Shown here in pieces: positions 1-14,172 of a stretch of DNA of 64,000 nucleotides. Below the pieces are notes generated by a model, which was not told the origin of the DNA, did not search any database, and saw nothing but the letters and a program-made list of their open reading frames with translations. Source of the stretch: Euglena gracilis. Its lineage: Eukaryota; Euglenida; Euglenophyceae; Euglenales. The translations under genes were made by a program, and so were the position numbers. The stretch is from the NCBI GenBank assembly GCA_039621445.1, contig CP154956.1, forward strand, positions 18,685,428-18,749,427, written 5' to 3'. How positions within the stretch are numbered: the stretch's first letter is position 1; the number at the start of each line of letters is the position of its first letter.

Positions 1-128
1 TCCAGAATGCATCCTAACTTCTCCTAAACCTACACAACCCCTTCACTCAGCCCATTGGGGGGTATATGCCCCCCTGGCCAACCCAGTCTCAAGTTTAGTA
101 CCCTCGGGGGGGTACAAAGCTTAACACT

Positions 129-1971
<1,843 letters not shown>

Positions 1972-2034
1972 TGTATGGCAGCCATTGTTTATATGCCCCC
2001 CGGGGGTATTTAACCAATCCAGGGGGGTGAAAAA

Positions 2035-2110
2035 TTTCGTGTTATTGATGGGATAGGGTTAGGGCTAGGAGTTCGGCCCTACTTTAGGCCTAACTTGTCC
2101 ACCACACACT
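2035..2110. repeat. fragment of CCCTAA-containing foldback family
   Basis: The stretch with GATGGGATAGGGTTAGGG and TTTAGGCCTAACTTG matches internal parts of the elements at 37910-38040 and 63826-63960. Only one end is recognisable here. Confidence 0.5.
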
Positions 2111-4186
2111 AACACAGTTATGGGGTCCGTATGAACAACGGCTGCCATACATACAAATAATCATCGCTTTTGTCCATCGTGAGCAGGCCCAAATGAACCC
2201 CCTCTGGAACTGGTCGGAAGTGACTGACTGTTTTTTTTTCTTTGAGAGTGGAAAGCGTAAGTCGCCTGTCAAAGTGGGAGGTGGAGAGAGGTTGTCAGGC
2301 CAGAAGGTTGGGTCCGACAGGGTGCTCAGAAGGCCGCGGTCTTTTTTTTCTTTTTTTTTTTTTTTTTCTTTTTTTTTTTTTTTTTCTTTTTTTTTTCCTT
2401 TTTTTTTTTTTTTTTTTTTTTTTTGTTTTTTATGGACGAGTTGCTTGGTAATGAGCAGGGGCGCCAAGCTGTGCTGTGACCCCGGGGAACAACGCCAAAG
2501 AGAGGCCTTGCTGCAGCTCACTGAGGAAAACCCTGCCCCCCACGGGGAGGGGTCCGCAAGATAGCGGGGTCCGGGCTGGGCCAGACCGCTGAGGTCGGTG
2601 CCCCCAGCTGTGGGCCGCGCTCCGCCCGCTGGCCGGCAGCGTTTGTCCCGCCCCCTCGCCCCCCCCCCTCCCCCCCCCCCTGCGCAGCGGCCGGAGAACA
2701 GAGGCTGAGTTGGGGGTCGGGTGGTCTGTGGCCCGGGGCGTGGCTTGCGATGCCGGGGCTCGGGAGTATGGGCTGCTGGTGGCCGGCGGGGAGACCACCA
2801 GGGGCATATGCACGCCCGGCTGTGGAGCCGCCCTGCCTCCACAAAACGTTTGCGTGTTTTGCCGACCCACCCCTGCCTCCCAAGTTCACTGCCATCTTGG
2901 ACCCAACAGGTCGACGGGGTCCTGAAAAGGGGTGCGTCCTGGTTGTTTTTGGGGAGGATCCAGATTGACTGTTCCCCCTGTCTTTTCTTGCCTGAATTTG
3001 AGCATCTGATGACTTTGCACCATCATCATCAATCCATGCAATGAGATAGTTATCATGCATTTGAGGGACAATTTGTCACCCATTGCCCAGCTGCTTTGCA
3101 TCACCTGGGGGTAATGAGGCAGGGGGGTGGGGAGGGTAGGTCTGTTACTTCCATTTTTGGGCGATTGTTTGAGTCTCTCAGTATTGTGTGGGAAGTGTAA
3201 TTATATTTACCAAGAGCGCAGGAGGCTGCGAGGATTTTTATTGTGATTCAAGATGGGGAGGGGGAAGGGGTGAAGGGGGGGGGAGGAGAAGGGAGGGGGG
3301 GGGGTTGGGAGGGGGTTGGAATGTATAGCGATCTCTCCAGTGTGCAAACAACCCCAGCCCAGGATATACAGCCAAATGACAGATGTTGTTTCATTCTGGG
3401 GAAGGTCGTCAATTTTTCCAAGCGAAAAGGAAGCAGAAGCTGGGGAAATGGACGATGGAACCAGAGGGCAAAGGCGAATCGGGAAACGTACACCAGGCGT
3501 CCGAAAGCCCTCAGTGATGCGTTGGCCGCTCGCGCCAAACCTGCCCCGCTGCCGTTAGGCCGGACCGGCCCCACCACCAGCTCTGTTCCTGCCGCACGGT
3601 GCCGTGTCTATTCGCTAAGTGCATGCGTTCATTTTTCTCCCGATCCGACGTTCCAGAACACGAGGGGCCGGCACCATACAGCGGCACCTTCTGATGTCTT
3701 GACCCACATACCCTACTTATGGGTGGGGGGGCATCCTCATATTGTCAGCCTGTGAACTGTACACGCCCACCTTGCGATGGAGGGTAGTCCTGGCCGCGCA
3801 AACAGGTCAAACATGATGAATACTGTTTTGCAATGGGGTTTTGCAACCCCCCAGGTCCCATGCAGACCCTGGTGGACGGGATCCCCACTCGTAAATTCGA
3901 AATGGAATCCTGACCACAGACCCATTCTGGCCGTTCGCCCCCCCCCTTCTGGTGGCAGCCCAAATAATGCCCCTCCCCCCCTGCTGAACCCCTGAGAGGG
4001 AGATCGAGCAAGGCAGAAAATGCTCGATTTCCGTATAAAAAAAACAACACATTTAGCAGAAATGACTGGTAACAAAATTTTATGGCAACAGCAACCTAAA
4101 ACAAAGTTTCGAGAATGTGCAAAATTCAGAAATTATGTCGAAAATGTGCCTTTTAGGCGGGTCTGTTTGAGTTTGAAAAATTTGCC
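2111..4186. other. no convincing gene; homopolymer-rich
   Basis: Holds a poly-T/CT tract (about 2340-2424), C- and G-runs (2640-2690, 3270-3320) and short open frames on both strands without recognisable domains. I see no paralogue or motif support for coding. Confidence 0.5.
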
Positions 4187-4840
4187 CAAATAACATACCC
4201 CCCAAATAATGCACCCCACCAAATAACATGCCCCTGGATGTATTATTGGGGGGGGTTATTTTGTGCATGGCCCGCCGAAATTAATAACATGCAAATTTGT
4301 CCCCCCACAGGTTCCCCCCTGTCCTTGCCTTCCGTTGTGGGCCTGGTTCAAGCGGCCGGGGGGGGTATCCATCCTCCATTCCCCATTGGAGTTGATTTGC
4401 TCCCTCCCAATCTGGCCTGCCTACCTCCCCCCGGCAGACTGTTGGAGCCAATTGCCCCACCCCATCAGCCCCCCAGCCAGTTGGGGCCAACATGGCCCAG
4501 ACGATATGAGGCATACATGGTTAGCATTGCCCTGACCGCTGAGCCGGGGAATGCCATTAGTATTGTCGTTTCAGGGTTGCCCAATACAGTGGGAACGAGT
4601 TTCTACGATACAGTGAGGCTGACTCGCGGCATCACAGAAACTCGCTCCGTGTGTGTTGCACGTGTGTGGGAAAAATCAACAAAGCTCGAACACAGGTGGC
4701 GTATTTTTTTTACCACCATCAACAGTGTAGGAAGCACCAGGAAGGATCCCCTAGGTCCCCAGCCAGAGGGGTATGTTTTAAGGGGGGGGTATTACTTGGG
4801 GGGGATATTATTTGGGGGGTATGTTATTTGGGGGCGATTC
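4187..4840. repeat. foldback element with G/C-rich inverted arms
   Basis: The left arm (about 4187-4240) carries CAAATAACATACCCCCC units. The right arm (about 4769-4837) is its reverse complement, with GTATGTTATTTGGGG. The interior is unique-looking and partly open (4238-4903), but shows no known domain. No target duplication was found by eye. Confidence 0.6.
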
Positions 4841-6365
4841 GGCCAAAAAACCCCCAAAAATCTAATTTCAGGAGGCCAAGTTCTGGGGCACAATATGCCT
4901 TAGAGAAGGGAGGGACGCTCCAACTCGTTCTGGACTCGACAATTTTTTTCTGACCCCCAGAGGGGGAGGGGCGGTCTTCCACTCTTCCAAAAACCATTCT
5001 GTCACTTTTTTTTGGAAGACCAGTCAGTCACCACCCCCCTGGGGGCGTCGGCCACTCTGGAGTCCAAGGGAAATCTGACCACAAATGTGAAACAGGCCAA
5101 ATTTTTTTGCGTGTGTCGACCCCTTTGTACGCACCGGAGAGCAGTACCTTCCCCCATGTCCGTGCTTTTATGGCACCACATGAACGTTTTGGAAGGCCCA
5201 TGAAGGGGCATGGAGAGGGGCATTTGGGGAAAACAAGACCGACAGGGTTCTGATGACCTACGTATCCCAAACCTGACCTGGAGGCCAACCCAAGAAAGTG
5301 GTATGAAGCTGTGCCGTTGGAATATCGCAGGTCCCCAAAAGAAATTGCACACTTTGATCCTCTAGGGACACCTTAGATTGAGGATTCGAAGGAGCCTGGG
5401 GGAGAAAGAAATGGTCAACGGGGTACCGGGGCGTCCCGATCGCCCAGCGGTCCCATGGGCATTGGGGTGGGGTGGGGCGGGGCGGAGATGGGGTGGCCGG
5501 GCTCGCTCGGCGTGCCAGGTCCGCCCTGACGCATTCGTCTAGCAGCAGCTCCTTCCCCCAGGGCTGAATGGGAGTCCCGGAAGCCCTAACCGTGCAAGGT
5601 CCGGGGGTCCGAACCAAGTATTTTAAAAAGATTTGTGCGTGAAGGAGTGGTAGGATTGCGGTGTTCAAGTCAGAGGGATTCTTGATTGGGGGGGGGTTGG
5701 TGTCTACCTCCTCAGGGGGGGGGGCTGATTTGTGGGACTCATTTTTGGAGGTTGACTCGGAGTTCAAAAAAAAATCGGCGCTTTGGCCGGAAATCCATGA
5801 AACTTTGGTGTCGGGCTGGTGGCCAGGTCAACCTTTCTCATGCAGTGGCGTCATGGGTGGGATGGATCCCCTCCCTCTCCTCCTCCAGATGGGTTGGGTC
5901 GATCCCCCCCGTCCCCCAAGCTTTTTCCCGCACTGCCCTCTGCTCCCCCCGGAAGGAGTGTAGCAACCTTCCGCTTGTAAATGACCCCCGCATCGTTCCC
6001 CCACCCTCGCTGTGCAGTAGTCCACCGGGCGCTTCCTCACACCGGCGGCGGTGGGGATGCCCACTGTCTCCAGAGCCAGCGCTCCGACAAAGCGATTGCC
6101 TCTCCAGGTCCAACGTTGCTATTACTGGTGCTTTTCTAATAGCTCGGCCTTTGCACGGATTTGAAAAAAGAAGCATATGGTTGGTTAAGGTGTTCTTGCT
6201 TTTTTTTGGTCACCTGACACCTCCCTTCGATCCCCAATTTCCTGCCAGTCTTGAATGATTAGGGTCCAAACTGACAAGGGTCCAAACTGAGTTGAAACTG
6301 GCACCATCCTCCTTACACCATTTTGTTGAGGTGATTTTGGGGGCCAAATTTTTTCATGATGTCGC
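4841..6365. other. no convincing gene
   Basis: Mixed sequence with several G- and C-runs. Open frames exist on both strands (for example minus 5258-5767), but none has a motif or a paralogue elsewhere in the window. Confidence 0.45.
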
Positions 6366-6560
6366 GGAATAGCTAGTGGAATTTTTTTCCAGTGACTGGC
6401 GCGAAGTGCCGAATTTTTTTTGGACGCCCAAAACTGGCCAAAAATGCACATTTTGGGATTTTTTTTGGAACAAATCAGCCAAAAATGCACGAAAAACCCT
6501 CGTTTCCACCTTGGCGCGCAGCGCCAGAGGAAAATTTTTTCCAGTCGGGGTATCTCCAGA
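6366..6560. repeat. interspersed repeat (AGCTAGTGGAATTTTT family), copy 1
   Basis: Matches 29815-30045: both begin with AGCTAGTGGAATTTTTTT, contain CCAGTGAC-GGCGCGAAG and a run of GGCCAAAAATGC, and end with GAGGAAAA-TTTTTTCCAGT. A weaker relative lies at 42245-42390. Confidence 0.65.
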
Positions 6561-6769
6561 CCCCCTCACCCCGGGGTCCTTAAACAATAGCGTGCACCAG
6601 ATTTTCGAGAAAATGCCTGGCCCCCACTCCCAGGGTCTGCCGTTCATTGCCTCTTGCCGCCTCGCCCGCGTTCTCCCTGCCTCCCCCTTTCCACAGTCAT
6701 TCTCCCCAACCATGCCGATGAGCCAGACACCCGTTGTGGCAACTGTGGCGGCCAAGCACCTCCAGCGGC

Positions 6770-6892
6770 AAATCCCGACAAATCCCGACAAATCCCGACA
6801 AATCCTGACAAATCCCGACAATTCCCGACAAATCCCGACAAATCCCGACAAATCCCGACAAACCCCGACAAATCCCGACAAATTCCGCCAAC
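6770..6892. repeat. 10-bp minisatellite (AAATCCCGAC)
   Basis: About a dozen copies of a decamer with few substitutions, directly upstream of the conserved exon at 6897. It makes artificial repeat peptides on both strands. Confidence 0.9.
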
Positions 6893-6896
6893 ACCA

Positions 6897-7042
6897 CCAA
6901 TTGCCACGTGTCTGGAGGTGCTTGGTGGCGGCGCTGGAGGAGCCCTGCCTGGGGGTGGTCGCCCCGGAGGACGTGGACGTGACGCAGTGCGTGGCGGGGA
7001 CGGTGGTGGTGGACCGGCTGGGGGGGCCCTGGTGGACGGCCG
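6897..7042 (+). CDS. conserved exon upstream of gene A (TVVVDRLGGPW exon)
   Basis: This frame encodes a segment starting near VWRCLVAALEEPCLGVVA and ending in GTVVVDRLGGPWW. Gene B has a near-identical exon at 39723-39855, also upstream of its kinase exons, so the segment is conserved coding sequence and probably an N-terminal exon of gene A. The pattern of hydrophobic residues, glycine and a terminal Gly-Pro-Trp vaguely resembles a blade of an RCC1-type propeller, but this is weak. It lies about 6.3 kb before the next recognised exon, with microsatellites between. Splice limits are not clear, and an intermediate exon may be missing from my reading. Confidence 0.6.
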
Positions 7043-7097
7043 ATGCATGTTCCCATTGCAGGGGACCCCTCATTTACTGGCGGGATGCCCTCCAGAG

Positions 7098-7117
7098 AGA
7101 AGGAGAGAGAGAGAGAC

Positions 7118-7151
<34 letters not shown>

Positions 7152-7249
7152 TATATATATATAGCGAGAGAGGAGAGAGAGAGAGAGAGAGATATAGAGA
7201 GAGAGCGAGAGAGAGAGAGAGAGAGAGATATGAGAGAGAGAGATAGAGA

Positions 7250-7301
<52 letters not shown>

Positions 7302-7335
7302 GGTGTGTGTGTGTGTGTGTGTGTGGGTGTGTGTG
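7098..7335. repeat. GA / TA / GT dinucleotide arrays
   Basis: Consecutive (GA)n, (TA)n and (GT)n tracts. Confidence 0.95.
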
Positions 7336-7565
7336 TTGTGTGTGTTATGTATCTTACCAGGTCTCATATGTGTTTGTGATAATATCAGTATTGTAATATT
7401 TTTTGAAGTATATTGGTGTATTGTATTGTATTGTATGTATTGTATTGTATTGTTATTGTATTGAGTGTATTGTATTTGATGGGTGCATTGCATGGGAGGG
7501 AGGGGAGGGGAGGGGAGGGCAGGGCGGGGATGGAGCGGGAACAGGACACGGACGGGGAGGGAACA

Positions 7566-7566
7566 G

Positions 7567-7597
<31 letters not shown>

Positions 7598-7640
7598 GCT
7601 AGTACAGAAGACAGACAGAAAGACAGACAGACAGACAGAA

Positions 7641-7679
<39 letters not shown>

Positions 7680-7932
7680 ACAGAAAGACAGACAGACAGA
7701 CAAGACAGACAGACAGGACAGACAGACAGACAGGACAGACAGACAGACAGACAGACAGGACAGACAGACAGACACACACACACACACACAGACAGACAGA
7801 CAAACAGACATACAGACAGACAGACATACAGACAGGACAGACAGACAGACAGACAGACAACAGACAACAGAAGACAGAATACAGACAGACAGGACCGAGC
7901 AGCACAGGACAGACAGACAGACAGACAGGACC

Positions 7933-7983
<51 letters not shown>

Positions 7984-8016
7984 TACAGACAGACAGACAT
8001 ACAGACAGACAGACAT

Positions 8017-8055
<39 letters not shown>

Positions 8056-8944
8056 TACGACAGACATACATACAGACAGACATACAGACAGACAGGACAG
8101 ACATACATACATACATACATACAGACATACATACAGACATACATACATACATACATACATACAGACAGACATACATAACATACATACATACATACAGACA
8201 TACATACATACGTACCGACGGACAGACAGACATACGACAGACAGACAGACATACAGACATACATACAGACATACATACAGACAGACATACATACATACAT
8301 ACAGACATACAGACATACATACAGACAGACAGACATACAGACAGACATACAGACATACACACACACCACATATATGTATGTATGTATGTATGTATGTATA
8401 TAGAGACACATACATACATACATTACATACAGACAGACATACAGACAGACAGACAGACAGACATACATACAGACAGACATACAGACAGACAGACATACAG
8501 ACTACAGACATACAGACAGACAGACAGACAGACATACAGACAGACAGACAGACAGACAGACCGACAGACAGACAGACATACAGATACATACCATACAGAC
8601 ATACAGACAGACAGACAGACAGACATACAGACATACAGACATACAGACAGACAGACAGACAGACAGACATACAGACAGACAGACATATACATACATACGT
8701 ACGTACATACGACATACATACAGACAGACATACATACCGACGGACGGACGGAATACAGACATACAGACAGACAGACAGACAGACAGACATACATACAGAC
8801 ATACATACAGACATACAGACATAAGACATACAACATTACATACATAAATACATATTAAACAGACATACATCAGACAGACACACACACAACACAGAGGAGT
8901 AGGTATGTATGGCAGGGGGAGGGAGATAGAGACACAGACGACAT

Positions 8945-8975
<31 letters not shown>

Positions 8976-9080
8976 CAGACAGACATAAATACATACAAGA
9001 CGGACATACAGACATACAGACAGACAGACAGACAGACAGACAGACGGACAGAACAGACATACAGACACACACACCACACG
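7566..9080. repeat. ACAG/ACAT tetranucleotide array
   Basis: Interspersed ACAG and ACAT units with occasional 1-2-base slips. The long frames through it are repeat artefacts. Confidence 0.95.
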
Positions 9081-9084
9081 GAGA

Positions 9085-9103
9085 GATAGAGAGAGGAGAG
9101 AGA

Positions 9104-9170
<67 letters not shown>

Positions 9171-9303
9171 TATCGAGAGAGAGATAGATATATACGAGAG
9201 ATATATATATATATAGAGTGAGAGATAGATATATAGAGATATATAGATATATAGATATCTATATATATATATATATAGATATATATATATAATATATATA
9301 TAT
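9085..9303. repeat. GA and TA dinucleotide array
   Basis: (GA)n grading into (TA)n with GATA interruptions. Confidence 0.9.
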
Positions 9304-9912
9304 ATTACAACACAACACAACACAACACAATGCAATACAATACAACACAATGCAATTGAATACAATTCAAAACAATGCAAAAAAAAACAAAGCAAAGCAA
9401 TGCAATGCAATGCAATGCAAGGCCAATGCAATTGCAATACAATACAATACAAATACAATACAATACAAGACAAGACAATACAAGACAATTACAATACAAT
9501 ACAATACAATACAAACAATACAATACAATACTATACAATACAATACAAGACAATACAAGACGAGACAATACAATACAATACAATACAAGACAATACAATA
9601 CAATACAATACAATACAATACAATACAAAATACAGTACAATACAACAATACAATACAATACAATATACAATACAATACAATACAACATACATACAATACA
9701 ATACGATACAATACAATACAATACAATACGATACAATGCAATGCAACACAATGCAACACAACTCAACACAACACAACACAACACAACACAACACAACACA
9801 ACACAACACAACACAACACAACACAACACAACACAAAACACACAACACAAACAACAAAAACACAACACAAACAAAACACAGCATAATGCAATGCAATACA
9901 ATACGATACAAC
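9304..9912. repeat. pentanucleotide array (ACAAT / ACAAC)
   Basis: About 120 copies of a 5-bp unit, mainly ACAAT, grading to ACAAC near 9760-9860. Five-base periodicity explains the open frames in all phases. Confidence 0.95.
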
Positions 9913-12295
9913 TTTATACATACTTTAATTTCAGTTTTACCATTCATTGTCTATAACAAATGTATTAATGCCTGTGGTATCGATCTGCATTACAGCTTTT
10001 TTTTTTGCATGAATCACGACCATCCTCGTACTGTGAAGCGTGAAAAAAGCTGCCCAGTCCATTTTGTTCAGTTTTCGCCAGGGTCTTCCCCAACAGCCCT
10101 CCTTCGACAGAACAGCTCGCTGGTCCATTTTGGTTGGTGGCATCGCCCATCGTCTCCAGTTGACTTGCCTTAAACAACAATGCCCATGGCCAGGGCCCAG
10201 CCAAACGGCCAGCACCGGGAGCACGTTGGCGTCCTACACGAGCGCACATTTGCCGCCCCGTCTAAATCAGGGGGGGGGCGCGCAAATTCGTTTTGAGTGT
10301 TTTTTTTGTTTCGACATTGGCAATTTTTTAGGTCTACATTGCGTTGCCCCCTCATTTGCTTTTTGAAGTTTCTGGTGAACTCTGCATTTTGGCCAAATAT
10401 CAGTCCTGTACTTCCCATAGCGTCATGGGCAAGGATTTTTTACCAACTTGATATATTAACTTAATTAACTAATAATTATTAATTATTAACTAACTAATAA
10501 TAATTAACTAATTATTGATATATTAACTTATATGGAGATTGCTATGGGAAGCTTCGTCTTCAAGCGTCCCATTCTCCAACGCAAAGGAGAAAGGCACCTT
10601 GGACAGCGTGTCTGGTTTATTTGCCTCTTTATCTGTAATTTGCTTGCTAATGCCCACCCACGCATGATTACCCCCCCCCCTATTGTCCCACCGACCTGCC
10701 CCCGGGAGGCCCGATCGGACAATAAGGGGGGGACAATAAGACCGGTCGGAAAGGAATTTCATTGGCCGGGCCAAAAAACCCCCCGTCGTCCGGGGCCCAG
10801 GGACAATAAGGGGGGGGGGCAATAAGGGGGGGTGCACATCAGAAATACAACTTCACGATCAAACCTCACCCCATATCTCAAACATTTGAATGAACCTGTG
10901 GATTTTTGTGCTATATTTTGTTTCGCATTTGAGGATTCTGTTGCAAGAAATGCTGCATTTCGCTGTCTGTGCTGGCGTTCTGTGCTGTGTGTTATGTGTG
11001 TGCGCATGTGGGTGTATGTGTGTGACTGTGTGTGTGTGTGTGTGTGTGTGTGAGGGGCATGGAATGGCACCATCTCCGCTTCAATACCATCATCCGCACT
11101 GTGGATCGCCGCAATTTATGCTCAGGGCTGGCTTTGCTCCAGGAAAGAGTCCTGAAAGGGGGCGGCGGTTCTGCACTGCTGATTTCTTCTGTCACCTTTT
11201 GTTTGCACCACTCCCCTCTGAGGGATCATCAGTCTGTCATGAAAAATCCCCGGTCCCATTCTGGAAGGTTGCGCACAGCCAGGTTGGTTCTAAATAAACC
11301 AGAATTATACATGGAAATTTCCTGAGTATCCGGAATTGTAATGTCAAGGAGATGAGGAATTTTTTCCTGAAGTGTGACAAAGAGCGGAGAAACAGATTTT
11401 CAATGAACCAGCACCATCCACTTTCATATTCTTCCCTCCAAACTGGCATTAGAAATGTGGATTTCAAAATTTTTCAAGTGTCTGGAGAGCCCGGTGGTGA
11501 GATGGTGAGCCCGGGAGAGCGTGTGTGCAACGCTTTCTTAGTACTTTTTTTTTGTATTTTTAGGAATCTCCTGAATTAAAGGTAATTAATAAACAGGATC
11601 CCCCGGGACCCCCTCCCCCCCCCCCCCCCCCCCCCCCCAGGGGGTGGGTGGGTGGGTGGGGGGGACCCCCCCCCCCCCCCCCGGTCTTAAAGTGATCTCA
11701 GAATGATCCATAAAACACCTGCGTGAAGTTTGAAAGGTGGGTTGGTTTCAGAAATGTGGAAAGAGGCCCACCCCCCAAAATCCACACCCAAGTACCTGTC
11801 AGGCTCACCACCATGAAACTGAGTGGGTCCCCGGCACTGGACAACTTGTCATGACAGTTCCCGGGGGTAGCCCCCCCCCCCCGTGTAATGAACCCCTCGC
11901 CCAAATGAATGTTCCCCATCCAGGCGTCCAGATTGCCACTTCAATAACCCCACAAATATAAAGAACACCTGGCTTGTATTCGGGGGAGATTTGAAGAACT
12001 CCAGGGGGGGAGGAATCAAAACTCTCTGGGGGAGCATGTACAAGTTTTTGATGGCCTTCCACGCAGTGAAATGCCAATTGTGGACCAAATTTACATTTTG
12101 CACCTACAAAATTCCCCCAAAATGCGCAAATTTTGTCCAAAACTAAAATTTCTGGTGTAAAATAGCACCCGGTTTTTTCTTTGCTCTTTTTCTGAATGGC
12201 ACCATAGGCAGGCTTCACATTGGGGGGCTTTGCATACCAAAACCAAACCCCCCTGGAGGGGGCTTGGCTTTGACTCGGACTTATTTGGGGGTTTA
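9913..12295. other. probable long intron/intergenic stretch of gene A
   Basis: Contains an AT-rich palindromic patch (10445-10531) in which TTGATATATTAACTTA occurs twice, about 68 bp apart. It also holds a G/C-run inverted patch with GACAATAAGGGGGG units (10670-10830) and a poly-C/G hairpin (11608-11683). A minus-strand frame (9937-10224) and a plus frame (11055-11160) look mildly codon-like but have no support. Confidence 0.45.
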
Positions 12296-12623
12296 TTCAT
12301 TGGGGTCGGGGGGGGGGCAGAATGGGAATCGGCCAAATAAGCAGGGTGGTGGGTGGGGGGGGGGTCGACCCCCCCGAAATCTCTTCCCGTATTTCCGGGA
12401 GCACCAATTTTTGGAGCCCAAAAATTTCCTGGCATCTCCGGCGCCAGGTGTTTTTTTTGACCCATTTTGGGACCCATATGGGAGGTCCCCCCAAAACCCC
12501 CAAAACACCATTTTTTTCGCACCTTCCAAAAATTCAACATTTTCCCAAAATTTTAATTTTAAGATTTTTGCTTGATTTGAAGCAAAAAATGCCATTGAAA
12601 ATCCAAAGAGAATTCCAATAACG

Positions 12624-12698
<75 letters not shown>

Positions 12699-12760
12699 AA
12701 TCTCAGTAACATTTGACTGTGCCAGAATTTGGTTCATTTTTTGACCTTCGTTTTTTTCAC
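12296..12760. repeat. interspersed repeat R1, copy 1, with GAAA microsatellite
   Basis: Shares CTTCCCGTATTTCCGGGAGC, GGCGCC-GGTGTTTTTTTTGACCC and GACCCATATGGGAGGT landmarks with 49440-49720 and 50740-51060. An (AAAG)n tract at 12624-12700 interrupts this copy only. Confidence 0.75.
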
Positions 12761-12973
12761 CCCCCCCCCCTCTAAAAACCACCAATTTGTGAAAAAATGT
12801 GGTTCTCCATCAAAAAAAAAACATGCATTTTGGGTTCATATTTCAAATAAAGCTCAAACATTTTCGCCAGCCAACGTCCCCGTTTTCCCCAGAATTGGTA
12901 AAAATGCTGTGGTGGGTGGGGGGGTTGACGGATCGACCCACCCCCACCTCCCGGGTGGGTGGGGTCGGACCCT

Positions 12974-13277
12974 CAGGGCGGTCCATAAGGGACGGGAAGT
13001 TTTTTTTTTTTCCGTTAAGGACCGCCCCTTAAGGACCGCCCCCCCGACCAAGGATCGACCGGGACTTGAACGGGGGTCGAAAACCAAAAAGTCGAAAAAC
13101 GCATTTTTTGACGCTATGGGCGGATGGGCGATGTTCCAAAAGTGCCAGGAATCACTTTTTTTCCCGAAGTCGACCCGTTTCGGGCAAAATACGGCCACTT
13201 TTCGGTCGTGGATTTTCAAAAAAATTTCTCGGCTGTGCCGGGACGGGATTTTTTTTTTTTGCTTAAGGACCGCCCTG
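12974..13277. mobile_element. hAT-like MITE (CAGGGCGGTCC ends), 304 bp
   Basis: Ends are CAGGGCGGTCC and its exact reverse complement GGACCGCCCTG. They are flanked by a perfect 8-bp target duplication, CGGACCCT (12966-12973 and 13278-13285). Eight-base duplications and CAGG-type ends are typical of hAT elements. The interior carries extra copies of AAGGACCGCCC, a poly-T pair and no transposase. The right end lies about 100 bp before the N-lobe exon of gene A. A related sequence begins at 49353. Confidence 0.85.
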
Positions 13278-13384
13278 CGGACCCTCCCCCCCACCAGGCC
13301 TTCCCGTTCTGTCCTGTGGGGGGGGGCTAAAATACTACTAATAATAATAATAATAATAAGAATAAGAAATAGGCTGCTGGCCAT

Positions 13385-13496
13385 GGCGGCGCATCACGGC
13401 GCACATCGCGGACGGGATGTGGGCCAGCGTGTACGGCGTGCGGGACGACCAGGGGCGCGCCGCCGCCCTGAAGGTCATCCCCTTCGAGGCCCAGGG
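13385..13496 (+). CDS. gene A exon: kinase N-lobe (beta1-beta3)
   Basis: Reads RRITAHIADGMWASVYGV and then ALKVIPFEAQG. The VAIK-type lysine is at 13471-13473. The glycine-rich loop is reduced to DGMWASVY: only one of the usual glycines is left. Gene B has the same exon at 41170-41312 (NDGTWSSVY, ALKVIPIEAQG). The donor after CAGGG does not show a GT. Confidence 0.75.
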
Positions 13497-14045
13497 GGGC
13501 CCGGGGTGGTCGGTTGGCGGTGGCCGTGGCCCGGGGGCGGTTTGTCCGTGAGTGTTTGGGTCCAAAGGCGGGGCTTCGACCCTCCCTCCCGGGCAAGGCT
13601 AGAAAATGGAGGCAGAAGCTGTGCAGGAAGTCTGGGAGGCCCCACCCCTGTCCCAGGCATACCGTGCCATTGATGTATCTCCCGGTCAACGGAGCATTTA
13701 CGAGACAATTCCTGGCGCATTTCATTTCGGCGTTTTCGCCATACATGTTCGTGGAACACTGCCATGGCTTGGACAAGGGGGAAGTTCACAATTGAGCATG
13801 GCTAGCTATCGGTGTTCCACCGGCTGAGGTAACGTCATGTGCGCGGTTGGTTTGGGAAGAGGATGCACGCACATATATATTATGCATATATCTATCTGTT
13901 ACATATGTCTATCTATCACATTGCATTACATCCCCAAGCCTCCATGAAATACCAAACTTGTGGTTGGCAGGTTCTGGAGGGGACTGCCCCGGGATGTTCC
14001 AAACCAATGTCGCAGATGCTTCTCAGAGGTGGGGTCGCCCTGCCT

Positions 14046-14172
14046 GCGGCTCCAATTTGGACAGCGCGTACGCCGACATCGAGATGTTGAAGAAGTTGAG
14101 CCACCCAAACATCGTGCAGTACTACAGCCACTTCACCACCCGCGTCACGACGGTGCGCTGCCTGTTTATTCA
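14046..14172 (+). CDS. gene A exon: alpha-C helix and HPNIV segment
   Basis: Encodes GSNLDSAYADIEMLKKLSHP, then NIVQYYSHF and ends in LFIQ. The position of the conserved alpha-C Glu is Asp. The donor is CA|GTATGC, identical to gene B. Gene B has a proper acceptor CCTGCCAG before the homologous GGC codon. Here the same site reads CCTGCCTG, so the acceptor AG is lost or an upstream AG is used. Confidence 0.75.

Noticed and set aside
2193-3060. Overlapping frames on both strands with proline/glycine-rich proteins
   Set aside because: Driven by GC-rich and homopolymer content; no motif or paralogue.
4187-4840. Target duplication for the CAAATAACATACC foldback element
   Set aside because: The flanks AATTTGCC and GGGGCGAT do not match, so insertion could not be shown.
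7403-8858. Long frames of TDRQ or SVCL type
   Set aside because: Translation of ACAG/ACAT microsatellite.
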